A program made the position numbers and the translations under genes. A stretch of DNA of 64,000 bases from Halomonas sp. ML-15 (GTDB taxonomy: Bacteria; Pseudomonadota; Gammaproteobacteria; Pseudomonadales; Halomonadaceae): assembly GCF_014779595.1 (NCBI RefSeq), contig NZ_JACXZT010000019.1:1085808-1149807 (forward strand), written 5' to 3'. Position 1 is the stretch's first letter, and each line of letters starts with the position of its first letter. The notes under the pieces are model-generated. The model worked only from the letters and a program-made list of their open reading frames with translations, did not search any database and was not told where the DNA came from. This document shows positions 51,217 through 60,013 of this stretch, piece after piece.

Positions 51217-53399
51217 GCGGGAGACTCCTGTGTCGACGCGTCGAGGATGATACGTGCATCCACCAGCGTATAGCCGTCGGCGTTGGCAATCACCGGGTTG
51301 AGGTCGAGCTCGGCGATCTCGGGGTAGGCGGAGACGATGCTGGAAACGCTCAGCAGCAGCGCCACCAGCGCGTCACGATCCACCGCCGGCTCACCGCGCA
51401 CGCCGTCGAGAATCTTGCGCGCCTTGATCTGGTCAACCATCGCGCGGGCATCGAAGGGCGACAGCGGAATCGCCCGGAAGGCCACATCCTCGAGCACTTC
51501 GACGAAGATCCCGCCAAGCCCGAACATCAGCACCGGACCGAAGATCGGGTCGCGACTCACGCCGACGATCACCTCGACGCCCTTGGGCGCCATCGGCGCC
51601 ACCAGGACGCCCTCGATCTCGGCGCTGGGGTCATAGACACGACACGATGCCAGAATGGACTCCTGGGCTTCGCGCAGCGCCGCCTCACCGACCAGATTCA
51701 GCCGCACCCCGCCGGCATCTGACTTGTGCAGAATATCTTTGGAGACCACCTTCATCGCCAGCGGTACCTGGCCAAACTGGGCAGCCACCTCAGCCAGCTG
51801 CGGCGGAGCCGTGACCAGCCGCTCCTCGAGCACCGGCACACCATGAGCCCGCAGCAGCGCCTTGGCCTCGGGCTCGAGCAGATCACGGCCGGCTGCCAAC
51901 GCTGCCGTGATGGCTGCCTCACTGCCCGGATCGCGGGGTACCGGCGGTGGCAGTCGATGTCCGCGGCTAGCACTGAGATAGTGGCCGCGCTCGCCAAGGG
52001 CCGCCAACAGCCGTACGGCGTGCTCGATGGACGAATAGATTGGCAGACCCGCTTCATGCAGGCGCCGCAGCGCCGGCGGTTTGACCGGCGTATAGAGGCT
52101 ATAGATCACCAGTGGCTTGGTGGTCGCCTTGGCCAGGTCGACCATCGCCTCGGCACCGCGCATCTCGTCACCCAGCAGCGACTCGGCGAAGCGGATACTG
52201 TAGCCGCCAAACATGCCGACCAGAAACACGCTGTCGACGTTGTCGTCGGCCGCGACGATCTCCATACAGGTCGCCAGCAGCGAGGGATTGGCATCGGTAG
52301 AGCCGGCCACGTCTACCGGGTTGACGGTGGAGGCCTGGGGAAACAGGATCTCGCGCAGACGAGCACGGGTAGCCTCGGAGAGCTCAGCCAGGGTGAGGCC
52401 CGCTTCGGCCAGCCGGTCGGACGCGATGGTCGCCTGGCCGCCGCCGTCGGAGATCACCGCCACGCGCTTGCCACCCGCCTTCTGCAGCAGGCCGAGGCCT
52501 TCGGCCACCGGCAGAATCTCGTCGGAGTACTGCACCACACTGACCCCGGCCTGCTTGAGCAGGTCGACGGTCATGGCGTAGCTGCCGGCCAAAGCGCCAG
52601 TGTGAGAGCTGGCGGCCTTCTGGCCCTGCTCGGTGGAGCCCGATTTGTACACCACCACCGGCTTCATGGCGGTGACCTCGCGGGCCACATCGAGAAACTT
52701 GCGGCCGTCGCGAAAGCCCTCCACATAGAGCGTCGCCACACGGGTGTGCTCGTCCTCACCCAGGTAGCGCAGGTAGTCGTTGAAGCCGATATCGCTCTGA
52801 TTGCCCGGCCCGACGTAGGTCGAGAAACCCACCTGGCCGTTGTGCTGCGCCTCCAGTGCCAGCGACAGCAGCATGTTGCCCGACTGCGAGATGATTCCCA
52901 CATCGCCGGGACGCACGTTGTCCAGCGCCAGCAGGTTGATGCGATGGTGGAGGTTGAAGATCCCCGAGGTGTTGGGGCCGATGATGCGCACACCGTGAGC
53001 ATGCGCCTTGTCCATCATTGCCTGCTCCAGCACCGCCCCCTCGCCGCCAATTTCGGCGAAGCCGCTGGCCAGAATCACCGCCCCCTTGATGCCGCGCCGC
53101 CCGCACTCGGCGATCAGCTCGGGCACGCTGGCCGCCGGCGTGCAGATCAGCGCCAGCTCCGGGTTGCCGGGGATTGCCGTCACCGACGGCCACGCCTTGA
53201 CGCCGAGAATCATGTCGGCCTTGGGATTGACCGGGAAGATAGCGCCCCGATAACCGTCCTTGATCAGCCCGACCATCGCTTTGTAGCCGCGCTTGGTGGG
53301 ATCGCTCGAAGCCCCGATCACAGCGATACCGGTGGGCGCCAGGATGTCGTGCAGCGGGCTGCGGGTCGGCAGATGCCCTTCGATGGGATTCATGCTCAT
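51213..53399 (-). CDS. NDP-forming acyl-CoA synthetase (acetate-CoA ligase, ADP-forming type)
   Basis: 728 residues, fusing alpha and beta parts. The first half is a CoA-binding, succinyl-CoA-synthetase-like region (GIAVIGASSDPTKRGYKAMV, IIGPNTSGIFN, GIISQSGNMLLSLALEAQHN, and the phosphohistidine loop KAASSHTGALAGSYAM). The second half, from about residue 500, is an ATP-grasp domain (AMKVVSKDILHKSDAGGVRL, DPIFGPVLMFGLGGIFVEVL, ELDLNPVIANADGYTLVDAR). It activates or releases an organic acid as its CoA thioester with ADP/ATP. There is no acetyltransferase domain, so it is not Pat. It overlaps both neighbouring crotonase genes by 4 bp. Confidence 0.92.
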   Translation of the reverse strand: MSMNPIEGHLPTRSPLHDILAPTGIAVIGASSDPTKRGYKAMVGLIKDGYRGAIFPVNPKADMILGVKAWPSVTAIPGNPELALICTPAASVPELIAECGRRGIKGAVILASGFAEIGGEGAVLEQAMMDKAHAHGVRIIGPNTSGIFNLHHRINLLALDNVRPGDVGIISQSGNMLLSLALEAQHNGQVGFSTYVGPGNQSDIGFNDYLRYLGEDEHTRVATLYVEGFRDGRKFLDVAREVTAMKPVVVYKSGSTEQGQKAASSHTGALAGSYAMTVDLLKQAGVSVVQYSDEILPVAEGLGLLQKAGGKRVAVISDGGGQATIASDRLAEAGLTLAELSEATRARLREILFPQASTVNPVDVAGSTDANPSLLATCMEIVAADDNVDSVFLVGMFGGYSIRFAESLLGDEMRGAEAMVDLAKATTKPLVIYSLYTPVKPPALRRLHEAGLPIYSSIEHAVRLLAALGERGHYLSASRGHRLPPPVPRDPGSEAAITAALAAGRDLLEPEAKALLRAHGVPVLEERLVTAPPQLAEVAAQFGQVPLAMKVVSKDILHKSDAGGVRLNLVGEAALREAQESILASCRVYDPSAEIEGVLVAPMAPKGVEVIVGVSRDPIFGPVLMFGLGGIFVEVLEDVAFRAIPLSPFDARAMVDQIKARKILDGVRGEPAVDRDALVALLLSVSSIVSAYPEIAELDLNPVIANADGYTLVDARIILDASTQESPA

Positions 53400-54190
53400 T
53401 TCCCCTTGAAGTGCGGAGTACGCTTCTCGGCAAAGGCGTCGACGCCCTCCTGCCAGTCGTCGGTGGTGGAGCAGGTAAAGACCGCATCCAGCTCCTGCTG
53501 CAGCTGGCTCTCGAGCCCCGTCTCGCTGGCCTGGTTGACCAGCCGCTTGAGCATCGCCATCGACACCGGCGCCTGCGTGGCCAGCGTCTGCGCCAGCCGC
53601 TCGGCTTCACTGAGCAGCGAAGCGACCGGCCAGTGGTCGGTCGCCAGGCCGATGTGGGTAGCCTGTTCACCGTCGATGCGTTTGCCGGTAAACAGCAGCT
53701 GGCGTGCCATGCTCAGCCCGACCAGCTGCGGCAGCAGCTTGGAGACGCCACCGCCGACGCAGGTGCCGATGCCGGTTTCGGGGAACCCCAGCTGTGCCTC
53801 GTCGGCCATCACGATGAAATCGCAGGCCACCGCCATCTCGGCACCGGCGCCCAGCGCATAGCCGTTGACCGCAGCGATCACCGGCTTTTCGAGGCGCAGG
53901 ATCGCTTCGCAGACGTCATTGCCCAGCTGCAGATACTGACGCCGCTGGTAGAGAGTACGCGCCGCCCCGCCGTGCTCCTTCATATCGGCGCCCACGCAGA
54001 ACGCACGCCCCTCCCCCGTGAGGATCACCGCTCGCACCTTGGGATCGCGCTCCGCCTCGGCTAGCGCCAACAGCAGCTCACGGTAGAGCGCTTCGATCAC
54101 CGCATTAAGGCGGTGGGGACGGTTGAAGCGGATGATCGTGACCGCGTCTCGCGACTCGACGGTCAGGGTCTCGTAGGTGGGACGGCGCAT
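53396..54190 (-). CDS. Enoyl-CoA hydratase (crotonase family, canonical active site)
   Basis: 264 residues. The oxyanion hole segment is GRAFCVGADMKEHGG, and both hydratase glutamates are present: GAGAEMAVACD and LGFPETGIGTCVGGG. It should hydrate a 2-enoyl-CoA or closely related thioester. ATG 54190 (GAGGAGA upstream) is preferred over a longer frame that crosses the promoter. First gene of a three-gene operon with the NDP-forming synthetase and the atypical crotonase, divergent from an RpiR-type regulator. Confidence 0.9.
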   Translation of the reverse strand: MRRPTYETLTVESRDAVTIIRFNRPHRLNAVIEALYRELLLALAEAERDPKVRAVILTGEGRAFCVGADMKEHGGAARTLYQRRQYLQLGNDVCEAILRLEKPVIAAVNGYALGAGAEMAVACDFIVMADEAQLGFPETGIGTCVGGGVSKLLPQLVGLSMARQLLFTGKRIDGEQATHIGLATDHWPVASLLSEAERLAQTLATQAPVSMAMLKRLVNQASETGLESQLQQELDAVFTCSTTDDWQEGVDAFAEKRTPHFKGK

Positions 54191-54236
54191 CGGTTCTCCT
54201 CGGCGGGTGCCTGAATGAATAACAAACAGCACGTAA

Positions 54237-54353
54237 GTGTCACAAAGCCATGCCATATGACACATATGTATCATCAGCATGCTAAAGTCGAATACCAAGC
54301 CTTGTCAACACGTTCGTATCACAAGGCTATTTGTACCGAACCATTTGTGACAC
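54237..54353. promoter_or_regulatory. Divergent control region of the RpiR-regulated operon
   Basis: GTGTCACAAA (54237-54246) and its exact reverse complement TTTGTGACAC (54344-54353) bracket the A+T-rich divergent promoter region 107 bp apart. Between them lies a 16-bp palindrome with one mismatched pair, TGACACATATGTATCA (54258-54273). This arrangement suggests operators for the RpiR-type regulator, possibly with looping. Confidence 0.5.
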
Positions 54354-54428
54354 TCCTGCCCACCCTGATGCGCTACAATGCCGCGCCAGACACCGAGACC
54401 CGGCCAGCCGGATAACAACGAGGTCGCG

Positions 54429-55325
54429 ATGACGCAGGACAACGCCCACGCTCACATCACCACCTTGGATGATGTCAATCAGGCACTCGCCGAGCACTAT
54501 GCCGAACTCAGCCCGCAGCTCAAGCTGGCGGCGCGCTATGTGCTGGACCAACCGGTGGAGATCGCCTTTCAGTCGATTCGCAAGTCGGCCAGCGCCGCCG
54601 ACGTCACGCCATCAACGCTGATGCGCCTGGCCAAACGGCTCGGCTTCGACAGCTACGAGCAGTTCCGCGAGATATTCCAGTCGGCGGTTCAGGCCGGGCC
54701 CATCGAGCTGTCGGGGCGCGCCTCGAGCCTCAAGGCGCTGGCCGATGGCGATGACCAGGTCTTCGTCGACGTGGGAGATACCGCCTTCGACAATATCGGG
54801 CGCCTATTCACCGCCGATATGCAGCCCAAGGTCCGCGATGCCGCCGAACGCTTGCTGGCCGCCGAAAAGGTCGCCGTAGTGGGTTTTCGCGACGCCTTCG
54901 CCTGCGCCTACCACTTCGCCTACGTGGGGCGCATCGCGATGCCCAACGTGCAGCTGATTCGCGGTCAGGAGGGGGGGCTGCTCACCGAGCTAGCCAACTT
55001 CGGGGAGGGAGATGTGGTGGTGGCCTTCGGCTTCGACCCCTACTGCGCCGAAACCGTCAGAGCTCTGGAGGTGACCAGAGCCAACGGCGTCGAGGCCATC
55101 GTGGTCACTGACACCCTGCGCTCGCCGCTGGTGCCGGGAGCGGCGGTGACCTTCAATATCGCCACCGCCACGCCGCACTTCTTCCCGTCGATCCTCTCGG
55201 CGATCACCCTGATCGAGGCGATCCTTGCCGAGTGCGTGGCCTACGGCCCGGAAGCGCTGGTCGACAACGTCACCCGCTTCGAGTCGCGGATGCGCGAGCT
55301 GGGCGCCTATATCGACCTAGAATGA
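54429..55325 (+). CDS. MurR/RpiR-family transcriptional regulator
   Basis: 298 residues. The N-terminal HTH_6 domain (YVLDQPVEIAFQSIRKSAS AADVTPSTLMRLAKRLGF) is followed by an SIS phosphosugar-binding-type domain (about 120-270: AAEKVAVVGFRDAFACAYHF, GGLLTELANFGEGDVVVAFG, VIVVTDTLRSPLVPGA-type strand). Family members sense small phosphorylated or carboxylated ligands. ATG 54429 follows GAGG. Divergent position and shared operators make the crotonase-synthetase operon its likely target. The ligand could be an acyl-CoA or organic acid; not determined. Confidence 0.9.
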   Translation: MTQDNAHAHITTLDDVNQALAEHYAELSPQLKLAARYVLDQPVEIAFQSIRKSASAADVTPSTLMRLAKRLGFDSYEQFREIFQSAVQAGPIELSGRASSLKALADGDDQVFVDVGDTAFDNIGRLFTADMQPKVRDAAERLLAAEKVAVVGFRDAFACAYHFAYVGRIAMPNVQLIRGQEGGLLTELANFGEGDVVVAFGFDPYCAETVRALEVTRANGVEAIVVTDTLRSPLVPGAAVTFNIATATPHFFPSILSAITLIEAILAECVAYGPEALVDNVTRFESRMRELGAYIDLE

Positions 55326-55355
55326 ATGGCTTTGCGAGCAATGAAGCCCTGACTG

Positions 55356-55943
55356 CTACTCCTCATCAGCTGTCAGGGCTCTGGCATAAGAGTGGCTCTC
55401 CTCGTAGAGCCCCATCAATATCCCCCACTCGCGCAGTATGACGTTGACAGACTGAATGAGTATCAGCGCACCACCAATCACCAACGAATACCTAATCCAG
55501 TAGAGGTTGAATGTACCGCTGGGGCTATATTCGATGCGCCCAAGTTCAGCAAACATCAGCCCAAAATACATGATTGCCCACGCATAATAGGCCACCACTG
55601 CATAAACGAAGATGATAACCAAATGCCGCAACCAATTCGGTAGTAATGCATAGAGCACCGTGACCTTGACGTGCATACGCTCACGAATGCAAATACTCGA
55701 ACCGCATAGCGCTAGGAAAGCTAGCAGATAGCCAGCCAGTTCCGGAACCCAGAACAGCGGAACGCCAAACACATAACGCAGCAGCACTTGCGTCATGATG
55801 ACAATGAACATCAATGCGACCGCAGCGGTCAGCGCCCAGCCCAGCAGGCGGTTGAGTAGCCCGCTTAACCAGTCGTAGAAATCGAACAGCGCCTTGAGTG
55901 CTTTCAAGGGCCCGGGACGGAGTGAAGGGGGCGTCTCGCTCAT
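55356..55943 (-). CDS. dctQ: TRAP transporter small permease (DctQ), second system
   Basis: 195 residues with four hydrophobic segments. The DctQ landmarks are VLLRYVFGVPLFWVPELAGY near residue 55-75 and SICIRERMHVKVTVLYALLP near 85-105. ATG 55943 has GGAGG nine nt upstream, and a GTG at 55949 would overlap dctM; I choose the ATG. It is last in a dctP-dctM-dctQ order. A 9-bp inverted repeat AGCCCTGAC / GTCAGGGCT (55345-55380) spans its 3' end, between it and the convergent RpiR-type gene. Confidence 0.9.
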   Translation of the reverse strand: MSETPPSLRPGPLKALKALFDFYDWLSGLLNRLLGWALTAAVALMFIVIMTQVLLRYVFGVPLFWVPELAGYLLAFLALCGSSICIRERMHVKVTVLYALLPNWLRHLVIIFVYAVVAYYAWAIMYFGLMFAELGRIEYSPSGTFNLYWIRYSLVIGGALILIQSVNVILREWGILMGLYEESHSYARALTADEE

Positions 55944-55945
55944 GA

Positions 55946-57253
55946 TCACAGGCCTCCGAAACCTAATAGACGTGGGAGGAACTCGCTAAGTGGCGCAACG
56001 AATACCACCAGCAGCGTGACGGCTATCTCGAGGATAATATAGGGCCACACATAGCGAGTGATCTCAACGATCGACATACGCCCCACCAGCGAGGTGGTCA
56101 GAAGGGTGCCGCCCACCGGTGGGGTCATATGGCCAATGCCCAACGCCATGACGATGATCATCGCGGTATGTACGGGGCTAAAGCCGATCTCCTGAGTAAA
56201 GATGGGGATCAGAATCCCGCCGAACAGCAGAATATTGGCAGTGCGATCAACGAACATCCCGGCCACTATCATCACCATTAATAGCAGGAAAATGATTGCC
56301 AGATGGCTACCGGTCAGCTCGAGAATCACCCCACTGATCACCTCAGGGACATTGCGGTCTACGATCACATGAGAGAATGACACGGCCACGCCAACTAGGA
56401 TGACAATCGCAGCGGTCGTCAAACCAGTCTTGTAAAGGATCTTCGGCAGTTCGACGAAACGGATCGAACGGTAATAGAACAGCGTGATCAACAAACTGTA
56501 GGTCACCGCCACGCCCGCTGCCTCAGTAGCGGTGAAAATTCCCAGGAAGATACCGCCAAGGATCACCACTGGCAGCCCTAGCGCCGGCAAGGCCTCTTTC
56601 AGTGTCTGCAGAAACTCTTGACGCGTCACCCGGGGATGATGCGGAATATCAGGATTATTACGAACTAGGAACCAGGTCAACACCATATAAGTAGTGGCGA
56701 GTACCGCGGCTATGCTCAATCCAGCGGCGAACAGGGCTCCGATCGAGACGCCGAACGTAGACCCGTAAATGATCAGCACGATACTTGGCGGAATCATCGG
56801 TGAAAGCGTTCCCGAGACCGCCGTCAAAGCACCGGCGAAACCGGGAGGATACCCTTCACGCTTCATCGAGGGGATCAGTACAGAACCGATGGCCGCCACG
56901 TCGGCATGGGCCGAGCCGGAAATACCACCGAAGAAGACACTGGAGAGGATATTGACTTGCGCCAGACCGCCGCGAAAATGCCCCACGCAGGCTTTAGCCA
57001 GCGAGATGATACGATTGGTTAAGCCGCCGCGCCCCATGATTTCACCAGCCAGCAGAAACATCGGCACAGCCAGTAACGTGAAACTCGAGACTCCACTGAA
57101 CAAGCGCTGCATCAGCACGATAGCGGCACTGTCACGACCTAGGTCCAGATAATGCAGCAGGGACGCCATACCCATTGCGGCAAAAATTGGCGTTCCTAGC
57201 AGAATCAGCACCAGAAGTGCAGAAATAAAATACACCACAAGCATGGTGAACAT
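55946..57253 (-). CDS. dctM: TRAP transporter large permease (DctM), second system
   Basis: 435 residues with about 12 hydrophobic segments. It carries LLAVPMFLLAGEIMGRGGLT near residue 58, ILSSVFFGGISGSAHADVAA near 100, SGTLSPMIPPSIVLIIYGST near 145 and LGIGHMTPPVGGTLLTTSLV near 380, the typical DctM set. It forms the ion-driven pore. It follows dctP by 65 bp containing a strong hairpin and an operator-like site, then runs directly into dctQ. Confidence 0.93.
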   Translation of the reverse strand: MFTMLVVYFISALLVLILLGTPIFAAMGMASLLHYLDLGRDSAAIVLMQRLFSGVSSFTLLAVPMFLLAGEIMGRGGLTNRIISLAKACVGHFRGGLAQVNILSSVFFGGISGSAHADVAAIGSVLIPSMKREGYPPGFAGALTAVSGTLSPMIPPSIVLIIYGSTFGVSIGALFAAGLSIAAVLATTYMVLTWFLVRNNPDIPHHPRVTRQEFLQTLKEALPALGLPVVILGGIFLGIFTATEAAGVAVTYSLLITLFYYRSIRFVELPKILYKTGLTTAAIVILVGVAVSFSHVIVDRNVPEVISGVILELTGSHLAIIFLLLMVMIVAGMFVDRTANILLFGGILIPIFTQEIGFSPVHTAMIIVMALGIGHMTPPVGGTLLTTSLVGRMSIVEITRYVWPYIILEIAVTLLVVFVAPLSEFLPRLLGFGGL

Positions 57254-57280
57254 GCCTCCTGGCCGAAAGATAAAACGATG

Positions 57281-57322
57281 CTAGGGCGGGGCCCAGACCC
57301 CACCCTAGATGTTACCGATTAC
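57281..57322 (-). promoter_or_regulatory. dctP-dctM intergenic hairpin and GntR-type operator
   Basis: CTAGGG-C-GGGG (57281-57291) pairs with CCCC-A-CCCTAG (57298-57308), one internal mismatch: a stable hairpin just after dctP that would stabilise the binding-protein message relative to the permeases. Next to it GTTACCGATTAC (57311-57322), preceded by AT, matches the GntR-type operator core at 11 of 12 positions and overlaps the dctP stop codon. Confidence 0.5.
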
Positions 57323-58365
57323 TGAGTCTTGCGGTTGTCGATCCGAGTCGAGACGCGTTCGATGGCTTCCTGGGTTACCTCGATGAACTCTTCATCGACC
57401 AGCTCAGCCATCACATCCTCGGCAACCGGTGAAGCAACCGACTGCCACTCTTCCAGCTGTTCGGCATTCGGCACAGCCACTTCGATGCCCATCTCCTGGA
57501 TTTCCACCAGGACCTGATTTTCCTCAGCGATAGCGTAACCATTGTTTACCCACGCCATCAGCTGGGCGGCCTCGTCGATGGCCTGCTGGTGTGCCGGCTC
57601 AAGGGAGTCGTAGAACTCCTGGTTACCCATCAGCATGAAGTAATCATAGGCATGGCCAGTGAGGGTAACGTGCTCAAGCACCTCCATCAGGCCTGCCGCC
57701 TGGGCCGAGGCAAGACCGCCTTCAGTGGCATGGATCAGTCCCGTCTGCAATGCCTCATAGCGCTCGGGTGCTGACAGCGCAACAATCGATGAAGCGCCCA
57801 GTGCAGCGAACAAGTCCTGGTCGAGCCGCAGTTCACGGGTTCGCATGTCGATACTCAGATCTTCCATATCGGAAGGCGTAAACACTGGGCCACGGGTTGA
57901 ATAGAAATGGCGCAGCGAGTTTTCACCACCAGTAAAGAAACGCAGGGTGCCGCCCGACTTATCGAGGAACCACTCGCGTACGAAAGTCGCGTAATCCTCA
58001 TCGAGCATCAACTCATAGAACACAGAGCGATTGGGGAACAGAAACGGCCAGTTATACATCTGGACATCAGGCAACACACCAGCCAGCCCGCCGCCCCCTG
58101 CGAAGTTGAACTCCAGTTCACCAAGGCGCATCTGATCAATCGCCTCTCGATCGCCACCCAGCGCATCGTGAAGCACAATACGTACCTCGATCTCGCCGTC
58201 GGTAGCACTCTCCACATAGGACTTGAAGGCCTCTGCCGCGGCATTCACATAATCCGGTGGCGCCACGGCGATGGTTGCTTCGATGGATTCCGCTTGGGCC
58301 TGGCTGCTGATACCGAATATCATGCTGGCCGAAGCGATGAAGGCTGTCATTGGTAGCTTTTTCAT
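57319..58365 (-). CDS. dctP: TRAP transporter substrate-binding protein (DctP), second system
   Basis: 348 residues. A Sec signal peptide (TAFIASASMIFGISSQAQA) precedes the DctP fold: ATDGEIEVRIVLHDALGGDR, EAIDQMRLGELEFNFAGGGG, YNWPFLFPNRSVFYEL, the carboxylate-binding region LSIDMRTRELRLDQDLFAAL GA, and ALQTGLIHATEGGLA. It binds an organic or sugar acid in the periplasm. Neighbouring kdgR, kdgK and a ketoaldonate reductase suggest a uronate, aldonate or keto-sugar acid. TCTGGAGA precedes the ATG at 58365. An AACGTT core (58380-58385) before it weakly resembles the KdgR-type boxes near kdgK. Confidence 0.92.
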   Translation of the reverse strand: MKKLPMTAFIASASMIFGISSQAQAESIEATIAVAPPDYVNAAAEAFKSYVESATDGEIEVRIVLHDALGGDREAIDQMRLGELEFNFAGGGGLAGVLPDVQMYNWPFLFPNRSVFYELMLDEDYATFVREWFLDKSGGTLRFFTGGENSLRHFYSTRGPVFTPSDMEDLSIDMRTRELRLDQDLFAALGASSIVALSAPERYEALQTGLIHATEGGLASAQAAGLMEVLEHVTLTGHAYDYFMLMGNQEFYDSLEPAHQQAIDEAAQLMAWVNNGYAIAEENQVLVEIQEMGIEVAVPNAEQLEEWQSVASPVAEDVMAELVDEEFIEVTQEAIERVSTRIDNRKTQ

Positions 58366-58538
58366 GGCTATGTCTCCAGAACGTTATTATTGTGTCTAGG
58401 TGATGTACGCATGGCCCGAGCAGCAGCGCTCAGCGCATGCACTAGGCGTCCTTCTTGGCGGCCATCGAACCTTCGATGGCCATGAGGCCCGGCTTCCCAG
58501 CCCGGCCAACGCCCCCACGGGAGCTGGCTAACCGAACC

Positions 58539-59585
58539 TCATGCAGGAGGCACGAGGCGCGTCGAGCCGCGCTCGATCAGACGTGGTTGGTAATGGATAT
58601 GCCGCGCCTGAACCACGCTCGACGCCTTGTCCAACCGCTGCAGTAGGCTCTCTACAGCAGTGCGACCGATAGCGTCGGTGGGTTGGGCGACCGTGGTGAT
58701 TCCAGGCCCCACCAAGGCACACCAATCAAGCTCATCGATACCGATTAACCCAACCTCTCCCAATGGCACTGCCAGCGACTTGAGAGCTCGCGTCACGGCC
58801 AGCGTGACGTTACCGTTGGCGCATAACACCGCTTTACCGCCGCCCTGATTCGATGCGTCTAGAAAGGTCTTAAGCGACTCGATGAGCGGCCCTTGCTGTT
58901 CGTCAAGCCGCAGGCAAAGGGCCTGGCCATGCCATTCATCGAGCAGCAGGCGGTAGCGGAAGCGCTCCAGTCGCGCCTGACGTGTGCTGGTCTGGGCAGG
59001 CGGCTCGCTTATATATAGGACCTGTCGGTAACCCTGTTGCTGGAGATGGTCCATGGCAGTATCGATGGCCGCATTGTTATCGATACCGACTAGGTCAGCA
59101 TCGAAGTCGCTAAGCACTCGATCAAGCAGCACTAGCGGGATTCCCTGACGAGACAGTGTCTGCAGTTCCTGACTGAGCTGACCAGTAGAGTTAATCAGTA
59201 GCCCTTCCACCCGGTAGGCGGCCAGCAGTGCCAAATGCTCACGCTCCAACTGTGGATCGTTATCGGTATTGCACACCATTAACGAGAAACCATTATCACG
59301 GCAGGCCTGCTCGGCGCCGTGCAGCACCTCCACCGAAAAACGATTACGAATATCGGCGACCAGCATACCGAGCAGCTTGGAACTGCCACCTTTGAGGCCT
59401 CGAGCAATCTGGTTGGGGTGATAATCGAGGCGCTCCGCAGCAGCGGCAATGCGCGACTGCATGCTGCGCGACAAGCGCTTGCGCTCAGTACCAAAGTAGC
59501 GCGAAACGCTGGTCTTGGAGACGCCTGCCACCTCGGCGACCTCGAGAATAGTGGCACGCTGCCTGGGGCTGGAATCGACGGACAC
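58539..59585 (-). CDS. kdgR: LacI-family regulator, KdgR-like
   Basis: 348 residues. HTH ATILEVAEVAGVSKTSVSRY FG, then the hinge and effector domain with LGMLVADIRNRFSVEVLHGA EQ, GFSLMVCNTDNDPQLEREHL, YRVEGLLINSTGQLSQEL and LVGPGITTVAQPTDAIGRTA. The last two blocks are close to Bacillus KdgR, the LacI-type repressor of 2-keto-3-deoxygluconate use. It should bind the AACGTT-centred boxes on both sides of its promoter and respond to KDG or a related acid. It lies between the second TRAP operon and kdgK. Confidence 0.85.
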   Translation of the reverse strand: MSVDSSPRQRATILEVAEVAGVSKTSVSRYFGTERKRLSRSMQSRIAAAAERLDYHPNQIARGLKGGSSKLLGMLVADIRNRFSVEVLHGAEQACRDNGFSLMVCNTDNDPQLEREHLALLAAYRVEGLLINSTGQLSQELQTLSRQGIPLVLLDRVLSDFDADLVGIDNNAAIDTAMDHLQQQGYRQVLYISEPPAQTSTRQARLERFRYRLLLDEWHGQALCLRLDEQQGPLIESLKTFLDASNQGGGKAVLCANGNVTLAVTRALKSLAVPLGEVGLIGIDELDWCALVGPGITTVAQPTDAIGRTAVESLLQRLDKASSVVQARHIHYQPRLIERGSTRLVPPA

Positions 59586-60013
59586 GCTGACGCTCGCTAA
59601 TCAATGGGAACGTTTTCAACCTAGATCCCCAAAACTGGCCTTGCAACGTATAGAACGCTAGACATAAGTCGTATATTGAAAACGATACCGATCACCACAT
59701 GTACCACACGAGTCACAGTAAGCAGTGACGGCAGCATCAAGATAGCCAACAGCTTGATATACAGAATATCCCACTATATCGGGGCTATAGCGGAATATGG
59801 ATAGTGACTGACGCGGCCTCACAGCATCCTCATCAAGGAAACGAAACGGCCTTTGACCTAAGTATAAGCGGCCAGCATTGCCGTACCTTTTTGAAAGTGA
59901 CTAAGATGGGAACGTTCACATTTTCATTATCCATGATCTCGCCCATCAACTGCCGCTGACCGATTGCCAACCGCCTCTCAGCCACATGGGCGCCCAGGAC
60001 CCAGGAGTCGCCA
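59586..60013. promoter_or_regulatory. kdgR-kdgK divergent control region with repeated operators
   Basis: A 428-bp A+T-richer region without a gene. It contains three related boxes. Written on the strand that shows the likeness, they are TGAAAACGTTCCCA (59605-59618, minus), TGAAAACGATACCG (59677-59690, plus) and TGTGAACGTTCCCA (59907-59920, minus). They agree with each other at 11-12 of 14 positions and are centred on CG as LacI-family sites are. One lies at the kdgR start, one 94 bp before kdgK. GATACCGATCAC (59684-59695) also resembles the GntR-type operator at 10 of 12. Confidence 0.6.

Noticed and set aside
51213-53399. Protein acetyltransferase Pat
   Set aside because: Pat is a similar NDP-forming synthetase with a C-terminal GNAT domain; this protein ends after the ATP-grasp part.
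51726-53861. 711-codon plus-strand frame opposite the acyl-CoA synthetase
   Set aside because: It spans two real genes with verified motifs on the minus strand and crosses their overlapping junction; its sequence has antisense composition.
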